The notes: generated from the letters alone by a model not told the origin. A DNA stretch of 64,000 nucleotides from CBDCCT01 sp965214995 (GCA_965214995.1 CBDCCT010000002.1:5775000-5838999); one strand, 5' to 3'. Shown: positions 37,011 through 45,805, counted from the stretch's first letter. Numbers and translations: made by a program.

Positions 37011-37343
37011 GTGAATTCATTTAAGTCCGTTTATAAGTTGGTTAGCGCGAAGCTAAAGAACCGCCGCCTGGAACTAGAGTTGACTCAAGAAGACGTCGTT
37101 ATGCGAACAGACCTTACACGCACTTCTCTAGCCAATATCGAAGCGGGCCGCCAAAACCCTCCCCTTCACGTCATCTACCAGCTTTGCGAGGTGTTGGATA
37201 TGGAGCCCAAAGATATACTCCCTTATAAAAACGAGCTGGTTCAAACGAAGACGCTAACCCTCTCTTTAAATCAAGAGTTAGAGTTGCCCCCACTGGCGGC
37301 GCAGGTGCTCGAGGCGATGCTAAGAGAGCCAGAAAATGGCTAG
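37011..37343 (+). CDS. XRE-family transcriptional regulator
   Basis: 110 residues. The Cro/CI helix-turn-helix spans about residues 12-65: KLKNRRLELELTQEDVV, RTSLANIEAG and NPPLHVIYQLCEVLDM. The frame extends upstream to ATG 36939, but that would place a consensus promoter inside the coding region, so GTG 37011 is chosen. It overlaps the metallopeptidase gene by 8 nt. XRE-ImmA/IrrE pairs work as a repressor and its signal-activated protease. The position divergent to the pPIWI-RE operon suggests it controls that system. Confidence 0.85.
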   Translation: MNSFKSVYKLVSAKLKNRRLELELTQEDVVMRTDLTRTSLANIEAGRQNPPLHVIYQLCEVLDMEPKDILPYKNELVQTKTLTLSLNQELELPPLAAQVLEAMLREPENG

Positions 37344-37836
37344 AATCGAGCGTGCCGTTATGAAAGCTTTGGGCAAATTGCCGAAACCCCCCATCCATGT
37401 TCAGGCCATCGTCCAGGACAAGTTCGGCATCGCTTTACGCCTTGTCCCTATGGAGAGCGACGTCGCGGGCATGTTGGTTATCAAACAAGGTAGTGCTGCT
37501 ATAGCCGTCAACAGTGAACACAGTTTGGCAAGGCAACGCTTTACCCTGGCTCACGAGTTAGGACACTACTTGCTTCATGCAAACAAGCAGCACGTTTTTG
37601 TAGACGCGCCTTTTTATAGGGACAGAACCTCCTCACTGGGTACAGAAAAATTAGAAGTCGAGGCCAATGCTTTCGCCTCAGCCCTCTTAATGCCTGAAAT
37701 GCTGATTAGGGAAGATGTGAAGTCCCCTGTTGACCCCTTGAATGAAGCTCAATTACAACGTCTGGCTCACCGTTATGAGGTGAGTATACAAGCCCTGGTT
37801 TACAGGCTTATGCGTTTAGGTTTGATGGCTGAGTAG
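37336..37836 (+). CDS. ImmA/IrrE-family zinc metallopeptidase
   Basis: 166 residues. The zinc site HELGH lies in FTLAHELGHYLLHA (about 71-84), with the third ligand Glu in EVEANAFASALLMP (about 112-125). Relatives include ImmA, which cleaves the ImmR repressor to activate an integrative element, and IrrE/PprI of Deinococcus, which cleaves DdrO upon DNA damage. Here it is fused in one operon with an XRE regulator and probably cleaves it, relieving repression of the divergent defence operon. The inducing signal cannot be read from the sequence. Confidence 0.88.
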   Translation: MARIERAVMKALGKLPKPPIHVQAIVQDKFGIALRLVPMESDVAGMLVIKQGSAAIAVNSEHSLARQRFTLAHELGHYLLHANKQHVFVDAPFYRDRTSSLGTEKLEVEANAFASALLMPEMLIREDVKSPVDPLNEAQLQRLAHRYEVSIQALVYRLMRLGLMAE

Positions 37837-38125
37837 GGGCTCAAGTATTAACCGGTAGGTGGGGTTGGAAACTGTTTCAGCCTTAGAGAGCAGTAAAGTG
37901 CAAAACTATCTGCGTGGGCTCGGCCGAACACGCCTAACAACTTGTGCGGGTTCACTGCCCCTGGCGCTAATGCTCGAGCTAAACAAAAAGTTACGGCTCC
38001 ACCTGGGGCTTTATTCAGTCCCGCTCGGGTGGTTTTGCCGCCCAGCTTCACGCTTACACTTTTGCCCCAACCCGTCCTCGCGCACGAACGTTTGATAAGT
38101 TCCCCGTCAACGGCTAGAGTGGGGA

Positions 38126-39214
38126 ATGAATCCCAAGGTCTCGTGCCCCAAAAGCATGACCCACGGTCCTTGCGGCGGCGTGACGCCCTCGGGCGCGTGC
38201 GAAGTGGATGGCGTTTTGCCCTGCCCCTATTTGAACGGCTTAGCCTCGCTGCCCTGGCGTCAGCCGACGATGCCCGAAAGGCGGTTCGTGCGCAGGGGTG
38301 AGGGGCGGCTCGAGCGCACCCTACGCTCAAACGGTTTCGCCGTCATCGCTGAGGCCTACACCCCCGACAGCGCCGACTTGGGCGGGCTTATCCAAACCTA
38401 CAGCCTTTTCAAGGATAAATTCACCGCCGTCAACATCGCCGAACACGCGCTGGCGAGCCCGCACGCCTCCACCCTCGCGGCGGCCTCTCTTTTTGAACAA
38501 CACAGCGTCGAGGCCATCATCAACCTCACCTGCCGCGACCGCAACCGCATCGGCTTGCAGGGGGAGATTCTGGGCGCGGCAGCCCTGGGCGTCAAGAACC
38601 TCTTCTGCGTGACCGGTGACCATCCTGCGTTGGGCGACCACCCCGAGGCGAAGGCGGTTTTCGACCTGGATTCGTTGGAACTCATCGCCCTGGCAAAAAG
38701 GATGCGGGACGAAAGCGTGCTGCTGAGCGGGCGAATCATCGAGCACCCGCCCCGCCTTTTCATCGGGGCCGCCGCCAACCCATTTACCCTTCCCTACGAC
38801 CTACAAGCCGAACGCGTCGCCGCCAAGGTCGCCGCGGGCGCGGACTTTATCCAGACCCAGGGGATTTTCGACGTGGGAGGGTTTGAGGGGTTTGTGGCGC
38901 AACTGCGCGACTTCGGTGCGCTCGAGCGCGCCTACCTCATCGCCGGGGTGGCGGTGGTGACGGGGCTCGAGCAGGCCCTATGGCTCCAGCACGAGGTGCC
39001 CGGCGCGCGCGTCCCCGACGAACTTATCAGGCGGTTTCGGACGACGCCGGAGCGCAGGCGGCGCGACTTCGGGCTCGCCTACGCCGCCGAGCTGGTAACG
39101 AGGTTGCGCGGCGTGGCGGGCGTGAGCGGCGCGCTGCTCTTTCCCCTGCACGGCGACGTCGCGTCGCTCCGAGAGGTGCTCGAGCGCATAAACTTACGAG
39201 GAGGTGACGGGTGA
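38126..39214 (+). CDS. Methylenetetrahydrofolate reductase with N-terminal MetV-like Cys domain
   Basis: 362 residues. Residues ~5-45 hold a Cys-rich module (CPKSMTHGPCGG, ACEVDG, PCPY), as found in the MTHFR C-terminal/MetV domain and usually a separate subunit or C-terminal fusion; here it precedes the reductase. From residue ~65 a MetF TIM barrel follows, with NLTCRDRNRIGLQ and FCVTGDHPALGDHP typical of the FAD-linked reductase. It interconverts methylene- and methyl-tetrahydrofolate. As first gene of a catabolic operon it may handle one-carbon units released from the substrate. Confidence 0.85.
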   Translation: MNPKVSCPKSMTHGPCGGVTPSGACEVDGVLPCPYLNGLASLPWRQPTMPERRFVRRGEGRLERTLRSNGFAVIAEAYTPDSADLGGLIQTYSLFKDKFTAVNIAEHALASPHASTLAAASLFEQHSVEAIINLTCRDRNRIGLQGEILGAAALGVKNLFCVTGDHPALGDHPEAKAVFDLDSLELIALAKRMRDESVLLSGRIIEHPPRLFIGAAANPFTLPYDLQAERVAAKVAAGADFIQTQGIFDVGGFEGFVAQLRDFGALERAYLIAGVAVVTGLEQALWLQHEVPGARVPDELIRRFRTTPERRRRDFGLAYAAELVTRLRGVAGVSGALLFPLHGDVASLREVLERINLRGGDG

Positions 39215-39627
39215 CGCATTATCAGCCGACCTTAGAGGCTAGGCCCGAGGACGTGAGCGACGCTTTGCGCGCGCTCGTTGAGCGGCAAGCCCGGTCTTGG
39301 GAGGAGAACAGTTTTGAGCTGGCGGCGGACGACTGGCACCCGGAGGGCGTGCTGGTCTCGCCCGCTGGCCTTTGGCGCGCGGACGCGTTGAAAGAGGAGA
39401 TGGCGAAGTTCCACCGCGACTATACCGACCTTAGGGTAACGATAAAAAACCTCTTCGCCACGGCGGACGGCTCCCGTCTCGCCGTTGAGTGGGATTGGAC
39501 GGTCACGCGCAGAACCGACGGCGCGCGCGGCACGACGCCCGACGCAATTATCGCCGATTTGGAAGGGGGCAAAATCCTCTCCTGGCGCGAGTATTTCGAC
39601 CTGTCCGGTTCGGTCGAGGGGGCTTAG
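39211..39627 (+). CDS. NTF2/SnoaL-like protein
   Basis: 138 residues of the cone-shaped NTF2-like fold: a helical start (DALRALVERQARSWEENS), ADDWHPEGVLVSPAGLW and later FATADGSRLAVEWDWTVTR, ending REYFDL. These proteins act as small isomerases, hydrolases or binding subunits. Start GTG overlaps the upstream stop by 4 nt, so it belongs to the operon. No catalytic residues can be assigned with confidence. Confidence 0.75.
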   Translation: MTHYQPTLEARPEDVSDALRALVERQARSWEENSFELAADDWHPEGVLVSPAGLWRADALKEEMAKFHRDYTDLRVTIKNLFATADGSRLAVEWDWTVTRRTDGARGTTPDAIIADLEGGKILSWREYFDLSGSVEGA

Positions 39628-39629
39628 GG

Positions 39630-40481
39630 ATGCTCGAGCCCTTCACCCTGCTTTTCGACGACGAGGCAAAGGGGGCGGCGGCCTTGCCCGAAAATCTACG
39701 CGCCGTCTACGGCGGCGACTGGCTTTTGCCCGAAGTCGACGGGCGGCCCTACACCTACGCGAACTTTGCGCTGTCGCGCGACGGGCGCGTTTCGTTCAAC
39801 GTTCCGGGTCACTTAGGCGGCGGCGACGTGAGCGGGTTTAATGCCCACGACAGGTGGCTGATGGGCCTCTTGCGCGCGAGGGCCGACGCGGTGGTGGTGG
39901 GGGACAACACGCTGAGGCTCGAGCCCGACCACCTCTGGACCTGCGAGTACATTTTTCCTCAGAACGCCGAAGCTTTTACGGCTTTGCGCGAGGCGGAGAG
40001 CCGCAAGCCTCAGCCCGTCCAAGTTTTTTTGTCGCTCGAGGGTAACTTTGATGCTGAAGCCTCGGTTTTCTGCCAGCCTCACCTGGACGTTCTCATTGCG
40101 ACGACCTCGAGGGGCTACGAAAAGGCCCAGGCGCTACGCTGCGCTGCAAACGTCACGGTCCTAAATCTGGGTGAGGAGCGTGTTGACTTGAGCCGGTTTG
40201 TCAAAGTTCTCCACAGCGACTTTAGCGTCAACACCTTGCTCTGCGAAGGCGGGCCGAGGGTCTACGGCGGCTTTATCGCGGCGGGACTGATAGACGACGA
40301 GTTTTTGACGCTCTGCCCGACGGTCATCGGCAATCCTGTGGTCGCTGAGAATACCAGGCCGCGCCCCGGCCTTGTCGAAGGGACAGCCTTTAGGCCGGAC
40401 GCTCCTCCTAAGTCCGTTCCCGAGAGTCTGCGCCGCGCCGGGGACCACCTCTTTTTGAAGTCCCGGTACATGTACCCGTGA
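39630..40481 (+). CDS. RibD/DHFR-type NADPH-dependent reductase
   Basis: 283 residues of the RibD C-terminal/dihydrofolate reductase fold. Evidence is the N-terminal YANFALSRDGRVSFN, then LRARADAVVVGDNTLRLEPD and the C-terminal NADPH site LLCEGGPRVYGGFIAAGLIDDEFLTLCPTV (in parts: CEGGPRVYGG, DDEFLTL). Such enzymes reduce pyrimidine- or pterin-like rings and ribosyl groups. A GAGGGGG stretch lies upstream of ATG 39630; a longer frame back to 39489 is a shadow of the NTF2 gene. A partner reductase in a heterocycle degradation or modification pathway is plausible. Confidence 0.8.
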   Translation: MLEPFTLLFDDEAKGAAALPENLRAVYGGDWLLPEVDGRPYTYANFALSRDGRVSFNVPGHLGGGDVSGFNAHDRWLMGLLRARADAVVVGDNTLRLEPDHLWTCEYIFPQNAEAFTALREAESRKPQPVQVFLSLEGNFDAEASVFCQPHLDVLIATTSRGYEKAQALRCAANVTVLNLGEERVDLSRFVKVLHSDFSVNTLLCEGGPRVYGGFIAAGLIDDEFLTLCPTVIGNPVVAENTRPRPGLVEGTAFRPDAPPKSVPESLRRAGDHLFLKSRYMYP

Positions 40482-41830
40482 CGGTTACCGCCGAGGTACT
40501 GCGCGACCTTCGGACGGTGGTGGGCGCGCGCGGCGTCATGACCGACCCCAAGGTTCTTACCGCGATGTCGCAGGACCACTACTGGTTTTCACCTGTGCTC
40601 GAGCCCCAACTCAGGGAAAAACTCGCCGAGGTCATCGTGCAGCCGAACAGCGTGGCTGAACTCAAAGAGGTTGTCAAACTGGCCTACGCGCACAGTGTCC
40701 CGGTGACGACGCGCGGCAGCGGCACGGGCAACTACGGCCAGGGGATGCCGATGCGGGGCGGCGTGGTCTTGAGCACGCACGGGCTTAAACGTGTGCTCGA
40801 GCTGACCCCACATCACGCGCGGGTGCAGGCGGGCGTGAGGTTGGGAACGTTGGAGCGCGAAGCGCGTAAAGTGGGCGCGGAGTTGCGCATGTACCCGAGC
40901 ACCTTTGTGACCGCCACGGCGGGCGGCTTCCTGGCGGGCGGCGCGGGCGGCGTCGGCTCGGTCACCTGGGGCACGCTCTGGGACGAGGGCAACGTGCTCG
41001 CCGCGACCGTCATGACGGTCGAGCCGGAACCGCGCATCCTGAACATTGAAGGAGCCGAAGCCCTCCAAGGTGTGATTCACTCCTGCGGCCTCACCTGCGT
41101 GATTATCGACCTGACGTTTGCGCTGGCCCCGGCCGAAGCCTGGCAGCAGTACGCGGTCACGTTCGACACTTTTGAGGACGCGCTGCATTTCGGCGAAAGG
41201 TTGGCTTATGACGACGGAATCAGAAAGCGCCTCGTCTCGCTCCACGAGTGGCCCATCCCCTCTTTTTTCGGAAAACTGGAGCGCGAGGGCATTGTCCGCG
41301 ACGGCAAGGCGCTCGCCCTGTTGGAACTCACCATGAACCCGGACGAGCTGGCGTCCATCATCCAGACCCACGGCGGCGAAAGGACCTGGCACGGCCCCTT
41401 TGAAACGTATCTCGGCGGCCCCGTTAAACTCTCGGACTTTTCCTGGAACCACACGACGCTTTGGGCTATCAAGACCGATCCAACCATCACCTACTTGCAA
41501 GATGCGTATGACCGCGGGCGTGTCTTAGAGCAACTCCACCAGCGCAAAGCCAAATTTGAAGGCGAACTCCTGCACCACATCGAGTTCATGCGCTTTGGCG
41601 GCCCGCCCTACCCGCAGGGGATGACGCTGGTGCGTTTTCAAAACGAGGCGCGCTTACGTGAGATTCAAGCCTTCACCGAAACCATCGGCATGAGCGACGC
41701 CGACGCGCACAGCCACAAGCTGGACGACGACGTGCGCTGGAACGGCGCGCCGATTCTGGACGCCAAACGCCGCTGGGACCCCAAGGGGCTTCTCAATCCG
41801 GGGCATTTGAACGCCGATAAGGAAGCGTGA
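40478..41830 (+). CDS. FAD-binding oxidoreductase (GlcD/VAO type)
   Basis: 450 residues. The PCMH-type FAD domain covers about residues 40-220. It includes VTTRGSGTGNYGQGMPMRGG, which binds the FAD pyrophosphate, and TATAGGFLAGGAGGVGSVTWG. The C-terminal cap ends DAKRRWDPKGLLNPG, the usual family tail. It oxidises a hydroxy-acid, amine or similar substrate. It overlaps the reductase by 4 nt (GTGA) and the creatininase by 4 nt. Confidence 0.88.
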   Translation: MTVTAEVLRDLRTVVGARGVMTDPKVLTAMSQDHYWFSPVLEPQLREKLAEVIVQPNSVAELKEVVKLAYAHSVPVTTRGSGTGNYGQGMPMRGGVVLSTHGLKRVLELTPHHARVQAGVRLGTLEREARKVGAELRMYPSTFVTATAGGFLAGGAGGVGSVTWGTLWDEGNVLAATVMTVEPEPRILNIEGAEALQGVIHSCGLTCVIIDLTFALAPAEAWQQYAVTFDTFEDALHFGERLAYDDGIRKRLVSLHEWPIPSFFGKLEREGIVRDGKALALLELTMNPDELASIIQTHGGERTWHGPFETYLGGPVKLSDFSWNHTTLWAIKTDPTITYLQDAYDRGRVLEQLHQRKAKFEGELLHHIEFMRFGGPPYPQGMTLVRFQNEARLREIQAFTETIGMSDADAHSHKLDDDVRWNGAPILDAKRRWDPKGLLNPGHLNADKEA

Positions 41831-42594
41831 CGCGGCAGCTTTCCCACCTCACCTGGACCGACGTTCGTGACTTGGACAAAACGCAGGGCGTCGTCATCTT
41901 ACCGGTCGGCGCGGTTGAGCAGCACGGCCCCCACCTGCCCCTCGTCACCGACACGGTGCAGGTGACGCGGGTGCTGAACGCGGCCTTGGAACGCCTCCCG
42001 GGAGGGATCGCCGCCTGGGCGCTGCCCGCGCTTCCCTACGGAAAAAGCAACGAGCACGCGGGCTTTCCGGGCACGGTGAGCCTGTCCGCGGACACGCTCC
42101 GGGCAATTCTTTTCGATATTGCCGCTAGCGTTCAACAAGCGGGATTCAGACGTTTAGCTTTTCTTAACGGGCACGGTGGCAACGTGGCGACCCTGGACAC
42201 CGCCGCGCGGGACATCCGTGCGGCCACGGGGTTAACTTGTTTTTGCGTCCAGCCGAGCTTCTGGTTGGGACCGCCCTTCAAAATCTCAGACGACGAGGCC
42301 CGCTTTGGCGTTCATGCGGGCGAGTTGGAAACCTCGCTGATGCTGGCGCTTGCTCCTTCCCTCGTCCGACCGGAGCGCGCCGTCGCCCACTTTCCCGAGT
42401 TTCCCGAGGGCGAGCTTCACCTCTTCGGCGCGGCCTCGGTCGCCTGGCTGACGCGCGACTGGAGCGAAACGGGCGTGTTCGGCGACGCTACAGTCGGCAC
42501 CGCCGAGAAAGGCCGCGCGCTGCTCGACAACGCCGCCGAACGTTTGGCCCGCCTCATCACCGAGATGAGCACCTTTGAGGTGGCGCGTGGCTGA
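41827..42594 (+). CDS. Creatininase-family amidohydrolase
   Basis: 255 residues. VILPVGAVEQHGPHLPLVTD (about 17-36) supplies Glu, His and Asp metal ligands, NGHGGN follows near 115 and HAGELETS near 157. The family opens cyclic amides (creatinine) or deformylates pyrimidine intermediates (ArfB). In this operon a lactam or formamide bond of a heterocycle is the likely target. GTG start overlaps the oxidase gene by 4 nt. Confidence 0.88.
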   Translation: MTRQLSHLTWTDVRDLDKTQGVVILPVGAVEQHGPHLPLVTDTVQVTRVLNAALERLPGGIAAWALPALPYGKSNEHAGFPGTVSLSADTLRAILFDIAASVQQAGFRRLAFLNGHGGNVATLDTAARDIRAATGLTCFCVQPSFWLGPPFKISDDEARFGVHAGELETSLMLALAPSLVRPERAVAHFPEFPEGELHLFGAASVAWLTRDWSETGVFGDATVGTAEKGRALLDNAAERLARLITEMSTFEVARG

Positions 42595-43834
42595 AGCCGC
42601 CAAAGTCGCCTGGGTTTTGAGGAACGCCAACCTTGACCATAACGAGCTTGTAGATGTTGTGCTGGATGGAGGACGCATCACCGCCATCGGCGCGAACCTC
42701 CCGCAGCGCGGGCTCGAGGAGTGGGACTTGGCGGGCCGCGTGGTGCTGCCCGGTTTGGTAGACCCGCACGTGCATTTGGATAAAACTTACGCACCTTTTA
42801 ATAATGAGAGCGGCACGTTAGAGGAAGCCATTAAAGTTTGGCGCGAGCACAAGGGCCGGTTCAGCCACGCCGACTACAAGGCGCGGGCGCTCAAAGCCGT
42901 GCGGCAAGCGGTGGCGCACGGCACGACCGCCATGCGGACACATGTGGACGTGGACGCCGACTGTTTACGGGCAGGTTTTACGGCGTTGGGGGCGCTGCTC
43001 GAGCTCAAAGCGGAGGTTGCAGACTTGCTCGACCTACAAATCGTCGCCCTGGGCAATGCGGGTGTAAGCCTGGATGAGACCGAAGCCTTGCGGAGGGCGC
43101 TCGAGCTCGGTGCCGACCTCGTCGGCGGCGCGCCCGCGCTGACGGACGACCCGGCGGGCTGCCTCCGCACTACCTTCGACCTGGCCGAAGCTCTTGACAA
43201 AGGTATCGACCTCCACATCGACGAAACCGAAAACCCTGAAACGCTGACGCTTCAAACCCTCGCTGAGAGGACGCTCGAGCGCGAATTTGAGGGCCGCGTC
43301 ACGGCGGGGCACTGCTCCTCGCTCGACTTCGCTCCGGACGACGCGGCGGCCAGGGTGATGGACAAGGTGGCCGAGGCCGAACTGAACATCATCACCTTGC
43401 CGTCGTGCAATTTAGTCTTGCTGGGCCGCGGACGCCATCCCGCGCCGCGCGGCGTGACGCGCGTGCGGGACCTGCTGGCTAGGGGCGTGAACGTCGCCGC
43501 CGCGTCGGACAACGTGCATGACCCCTTCAACCCGCTCGGGCACTACGACCCGCTGTTTACCGCCAACCTCACGGCGCACGCGGCGCACCTGACGGGCGCG
43601 GCGGAACTGGACGCGTGCCTCGAGCTGGTCACGACGCGCGCCGCGCACGTGATGAGGCTAGACAATTACGGCCTCACTGAGGGCGCTCGAGCCGACCTCG
43701 TCATCCTCGACACGACCCGCCGGGGCGACGCCGTTACCTCGTTACCGGCACGTTTGGCGACCTTCAAGGCGGGGCGCTGCGTGGTGCGGCGGCACGTTCG
43801 GCAGACCTGGGCGGAAGGAACCCTATGGACTTGA
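42587..43834 (+). CDS. Cytosine-deaminase-like amidohydrolase
   Basis: 415 residues of the CodA/AtzC-like metal-dependent hydrolases. All expected ligands are present: DPHVHLDKTY (His-x-His), HIDETENPE, VTAGHCSSLDF and ASDNVHDPFNPLGHYDP (Asp). The barrel is closed by a small beta-sandwich (AWVLRNANL at the N-terminus, ADLVILDTTRRGD at the C-terminus). It should deaminate or hydrolyse a ring C-N bond. GTG 42587 has GAGGTGG in front and overlaps the creatininase gene by 8 nt. Confidence 0.9.
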   Translation: MAEAAKVAWVLRNANLDHNELVDVVLDGGRITAIGANLPQRGLEEWDLAGRVVLPGLVDPHVHLDKTYAPFNNESGTLEEAIKVWREHKGRFSHADYKARALKAVRQAVAHGTTAMRTHVDVDADCLRAGFTALGALLELKAEVADLLDLQIVALGNAGVSLDETEALRRALELGADLVGGAPALTDDPAGCLRTTFDLAEALDKGIDLHIDETENPETLTLQTLAERTLEREFEGRVTAGHCSSLDFAPDDAAARVMDKVAEAELNIITLPSCNLVLLGRGRHPAPRGVTRVRDLLARGVNVAAASDNVHDPFNPLGHYDPLFTANLTAHAAHLTGAAELDACLELVTTRAAHVMRLDNYGLTEGARADLVILDTTRRGDAVTSLPARLATFKAGRCVVRRHVRQTWAEGTLWT

Positions 43835-45051
43835 TACTCCGTAACGCGCTTCTTTTGGACGGGCGAACCGTGGACATCGGGATTGAGGATGGGAGTGTGG
43901 TTAAGCTCGAGCCCGACCTAGAAACCTCCGCCAAAGAAGAGCTCGACGCCGCGGGCGGGCTTGTCCTCCCCGCTTTCGTCAACGGGCAACTGCACGCCTG
44001 CAAGGTGTTCTGGCGGCGCAAGCTGGCGGCGCTGCCCGAGCCCGTGCGGGCGCTCCCCCGTTTTGAGGCCGCGCGGCACGTGAAAGCGACCCACACCCCC
44101 GACGACGTGTTTGAACGCGTGAGCGAGGTTATGCGCCTTGCTATCCTCAACGGCACCTGCGCCATCCGTTTGTTCGCCGACGTGGACGAGGCGTCGGGGC
44201 TGAACGCGCTCAAGGGTCTTCTCAACGTTAGAGAAGCTTTCAGCCCCCTCATGACCGTGCAGGTCGCCGCGTTTCCGCAGGACGGCGTGCTGGGCCGCGC
44301 GACCGAAAGGTTAATGCGGGAGGCGCTTACGTTGGGGGCCGACATCGTCGGCGGCATCCCCTGGATAGAGCGGGACGAGGCGGCGCGGCGGGCGCATACC
44401 GACCTGTGTTTCGCTCTGGCAAAGGCGTTCGACAAGGACCTGCATTTCGTGTGTGACGACACGACGGACCCCGGCTCGAGGACCTTGGAATACCTCGCGC
44501 GTAAAACCGTCCAGGAAGGCTACCAGGGCCGCGTCGCCGCGACCCAATGCACCGCTCTGGCCTTTTATGACGACGCTTACGCCGCCGAGGTTGTCGCGCG
44601 CGTCAAGGCGGCGGGTATTACCGTGTTCAGCAACGCCCATGTGTCCTTAGTGACGACCGAACCGGGACGTGAACCTTATCCGCGCGGCGTGACCCGCGTG
44701 CGCGAACTTCTGGCCGCGGGCGTCCCGGTCGCCTGCGCGCAGGACGACATCGACAACTGGTATTACCCCTTTGGGCGTAACGACATGTTGGAGGTCGCGG
44801 GGTTCATGGCGCACGTCGGCGGCTTCGCCTGGGAACCCGAGAGGGTCTTGCCGATGGTGAGTGATGTTCCGGCTCTAGCCCTGGGACTCCGGCGCTACGG
44901 CTTAGGCGTCGGCGACGAGGCGAACTTAGTTGTGCTGGACGCCCCAAACTGGCATGAGGCGCTCCAGTTTCAGGGGGTCAAAAAGGCCGTCGTTTTGCGC
45001 GGACGTTTGGTTGCGCAGACCCTACAAAAGCTCATCACGAGCCTCCCGTAA
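43825..45051 (+). CDS. Cytosine-deaminase-like amidohydrolase with altered metal site
   Basis: 408 residues, clearly homologous to the previous gene product and to CodA. However, the first metal His is Gln (NGQLHACK instead of HxHxDK), the His of the SHC motif is Gln (AATQCTAL) and the HxxE region reads LHFVCDDTTDP. Only the late Asp (AQDDIDNWYYPFG) is conserved. It may be an inactive paralogue, a regulatory subunit or an enzyme with a single or no metal. It overlaps the active-looking paralogue by 10 nt, so the two are made together. Confidence 0.85.
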   Translation: MDLILRNALLLDGRTVDIGIEDGSVVKLEPDLETSAKEELDAAGGLVLPAFVNGQLHACKVFWRRKLAALPEPVRALPRFEAARHVKATHTPDDVFERVSEVMRLAILNGTCAIRLFADVDEASGLNALKGLLNVREAFSPLMTVQVAAFPQDGVLGRATERLMREALTLGADIVGGIPWIERDEAARRAHTDLCFALAKAFDKDLHFVCDDTTDPGSRTLEYLARKTVQEGYQGRVAATQCTALAFYDDAYAAEVVARVKAAGITVFSNAHVSLVTTEPGREPYPRGVTRVRELLAAGVPVACAQDDIDNWYYPFGRNDMLEVAGFMAHVGGFAWEPERVLPMVSDVPALALGLRRYGLGVGDEANLVVLDAPNWHEALQFQGVKKAVVLRGRLVAQTLQKLITSLP

Positions 45052-45210
45052 CGCGCGGGGTGAACAAATCCGAAATCGTGTTCCACGTTTGTGACGTGAC
45101 GCGCAGCCACGAGGTATATGCGGACGCTGGCTGTAGCAGTTTCGCGTAACGTTGCTTGGGCGAAGCCATGCGAAGCAACGCTTCCCCGCAGGCATCATCC
45201 CCGGGCGGGC

Positions 45211-45573
45211 GTGCTCGCCGACGTTCTTTCAAGTGAGCGTGTAGCAAGCAACATCGCCGAGGTTCACGTCCAAGGCCCCATCGACGCCAAAGACTATGAA
45301 GCCATGCTCCCGACCGTTAAGCGCATGTTGCGCGACTATGACCAAATCAGTCTGCTCATGACCGTCGAGAGCCTTGACGGCGTCACGCCCAAGGCCATGT
45401 GGGAAGACATGAAGATGGCGAAGTACGTGGGCCGCTTTGGGCGCATGGCGGTGGTAACCGACAAGGGCTGGATGGAAAACATGACGGACGCCGTAGACGT
45501 GATGCCGGGCCTCGAGCTGCACCACTTCGAGCCGGAAGCGCGTGAGGCGACGTCGCAGTGGCTAAAATCCTAG
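45211..45573 (+). CDS. SpoIIAA-like (STAS-fold) protein
   Basis: About 120 residues. IAEVHVQGPIDAKDYEAMLP, MWEDMKMAKYVGRFGRMAVV and LHHFEPEAREATSQWL are characteristic of the SpoIIAA-like family, small STAS-fold proteins of unknown role. The frame runs back to 45118, but the added residues are unlike the family, so GTG 45211 is a better start; the ribosome site is weak. It lies 160 nt after the catabolic operon and may be independent. Confidence 0.75.
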   Translation: MLADVLSSERVASNIAEVHVQGPIDAKDYEAMLPTVKRMLRDYDQISLLMTVESLDGVTPKAMWEDMKMAKYVGRFGRMAVVTDKGWMENMTDAVDVMPGLELHHFEPEAREATSQWLKS

Positions 45574-45608
45574 CGGCTCGCCCGGATGCGCAGAAGTGAC
45601 GGTTAAAA

Positions 45609-45645
45609 GAGGGCTCCACGCTGCAAAACCGGTGCGGAGTCCCTC
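45609..45645 (+). terminator. Stem-loop after the SpoIIAA-like gene
   Basis: GAGGGCTCC pairs with GGAGTCCCTC (one bulged base), closing a loop of about 18 nt. No T-tract follows, so termination is only possible. It may instead protect the 3' end. Confidence 0.35.
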
Positions 45646-45805
45646 TGTACGCTCTCTTGCATAGGGTTTCACTTGAACATAGTTCTATTCGGCAGACAGA
45701 AAAGGCGTCGCTATCCCGATGAGGTGAGAGTCAAGGCTCACCCGCCGTACTGACGCCCTATCACTGGAATCTTTGCAAGATCTTTATATTTCTGTGGTAC
45801 AGTGT

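Noticed and set aside
29950..38125. Attachment-site repeats flanking the defence island
   Set aside because: I compared the two flanks by eye and found no shared direct repeat, tRNA gene end or integrase, so no mobile-island boundary can be claimed.
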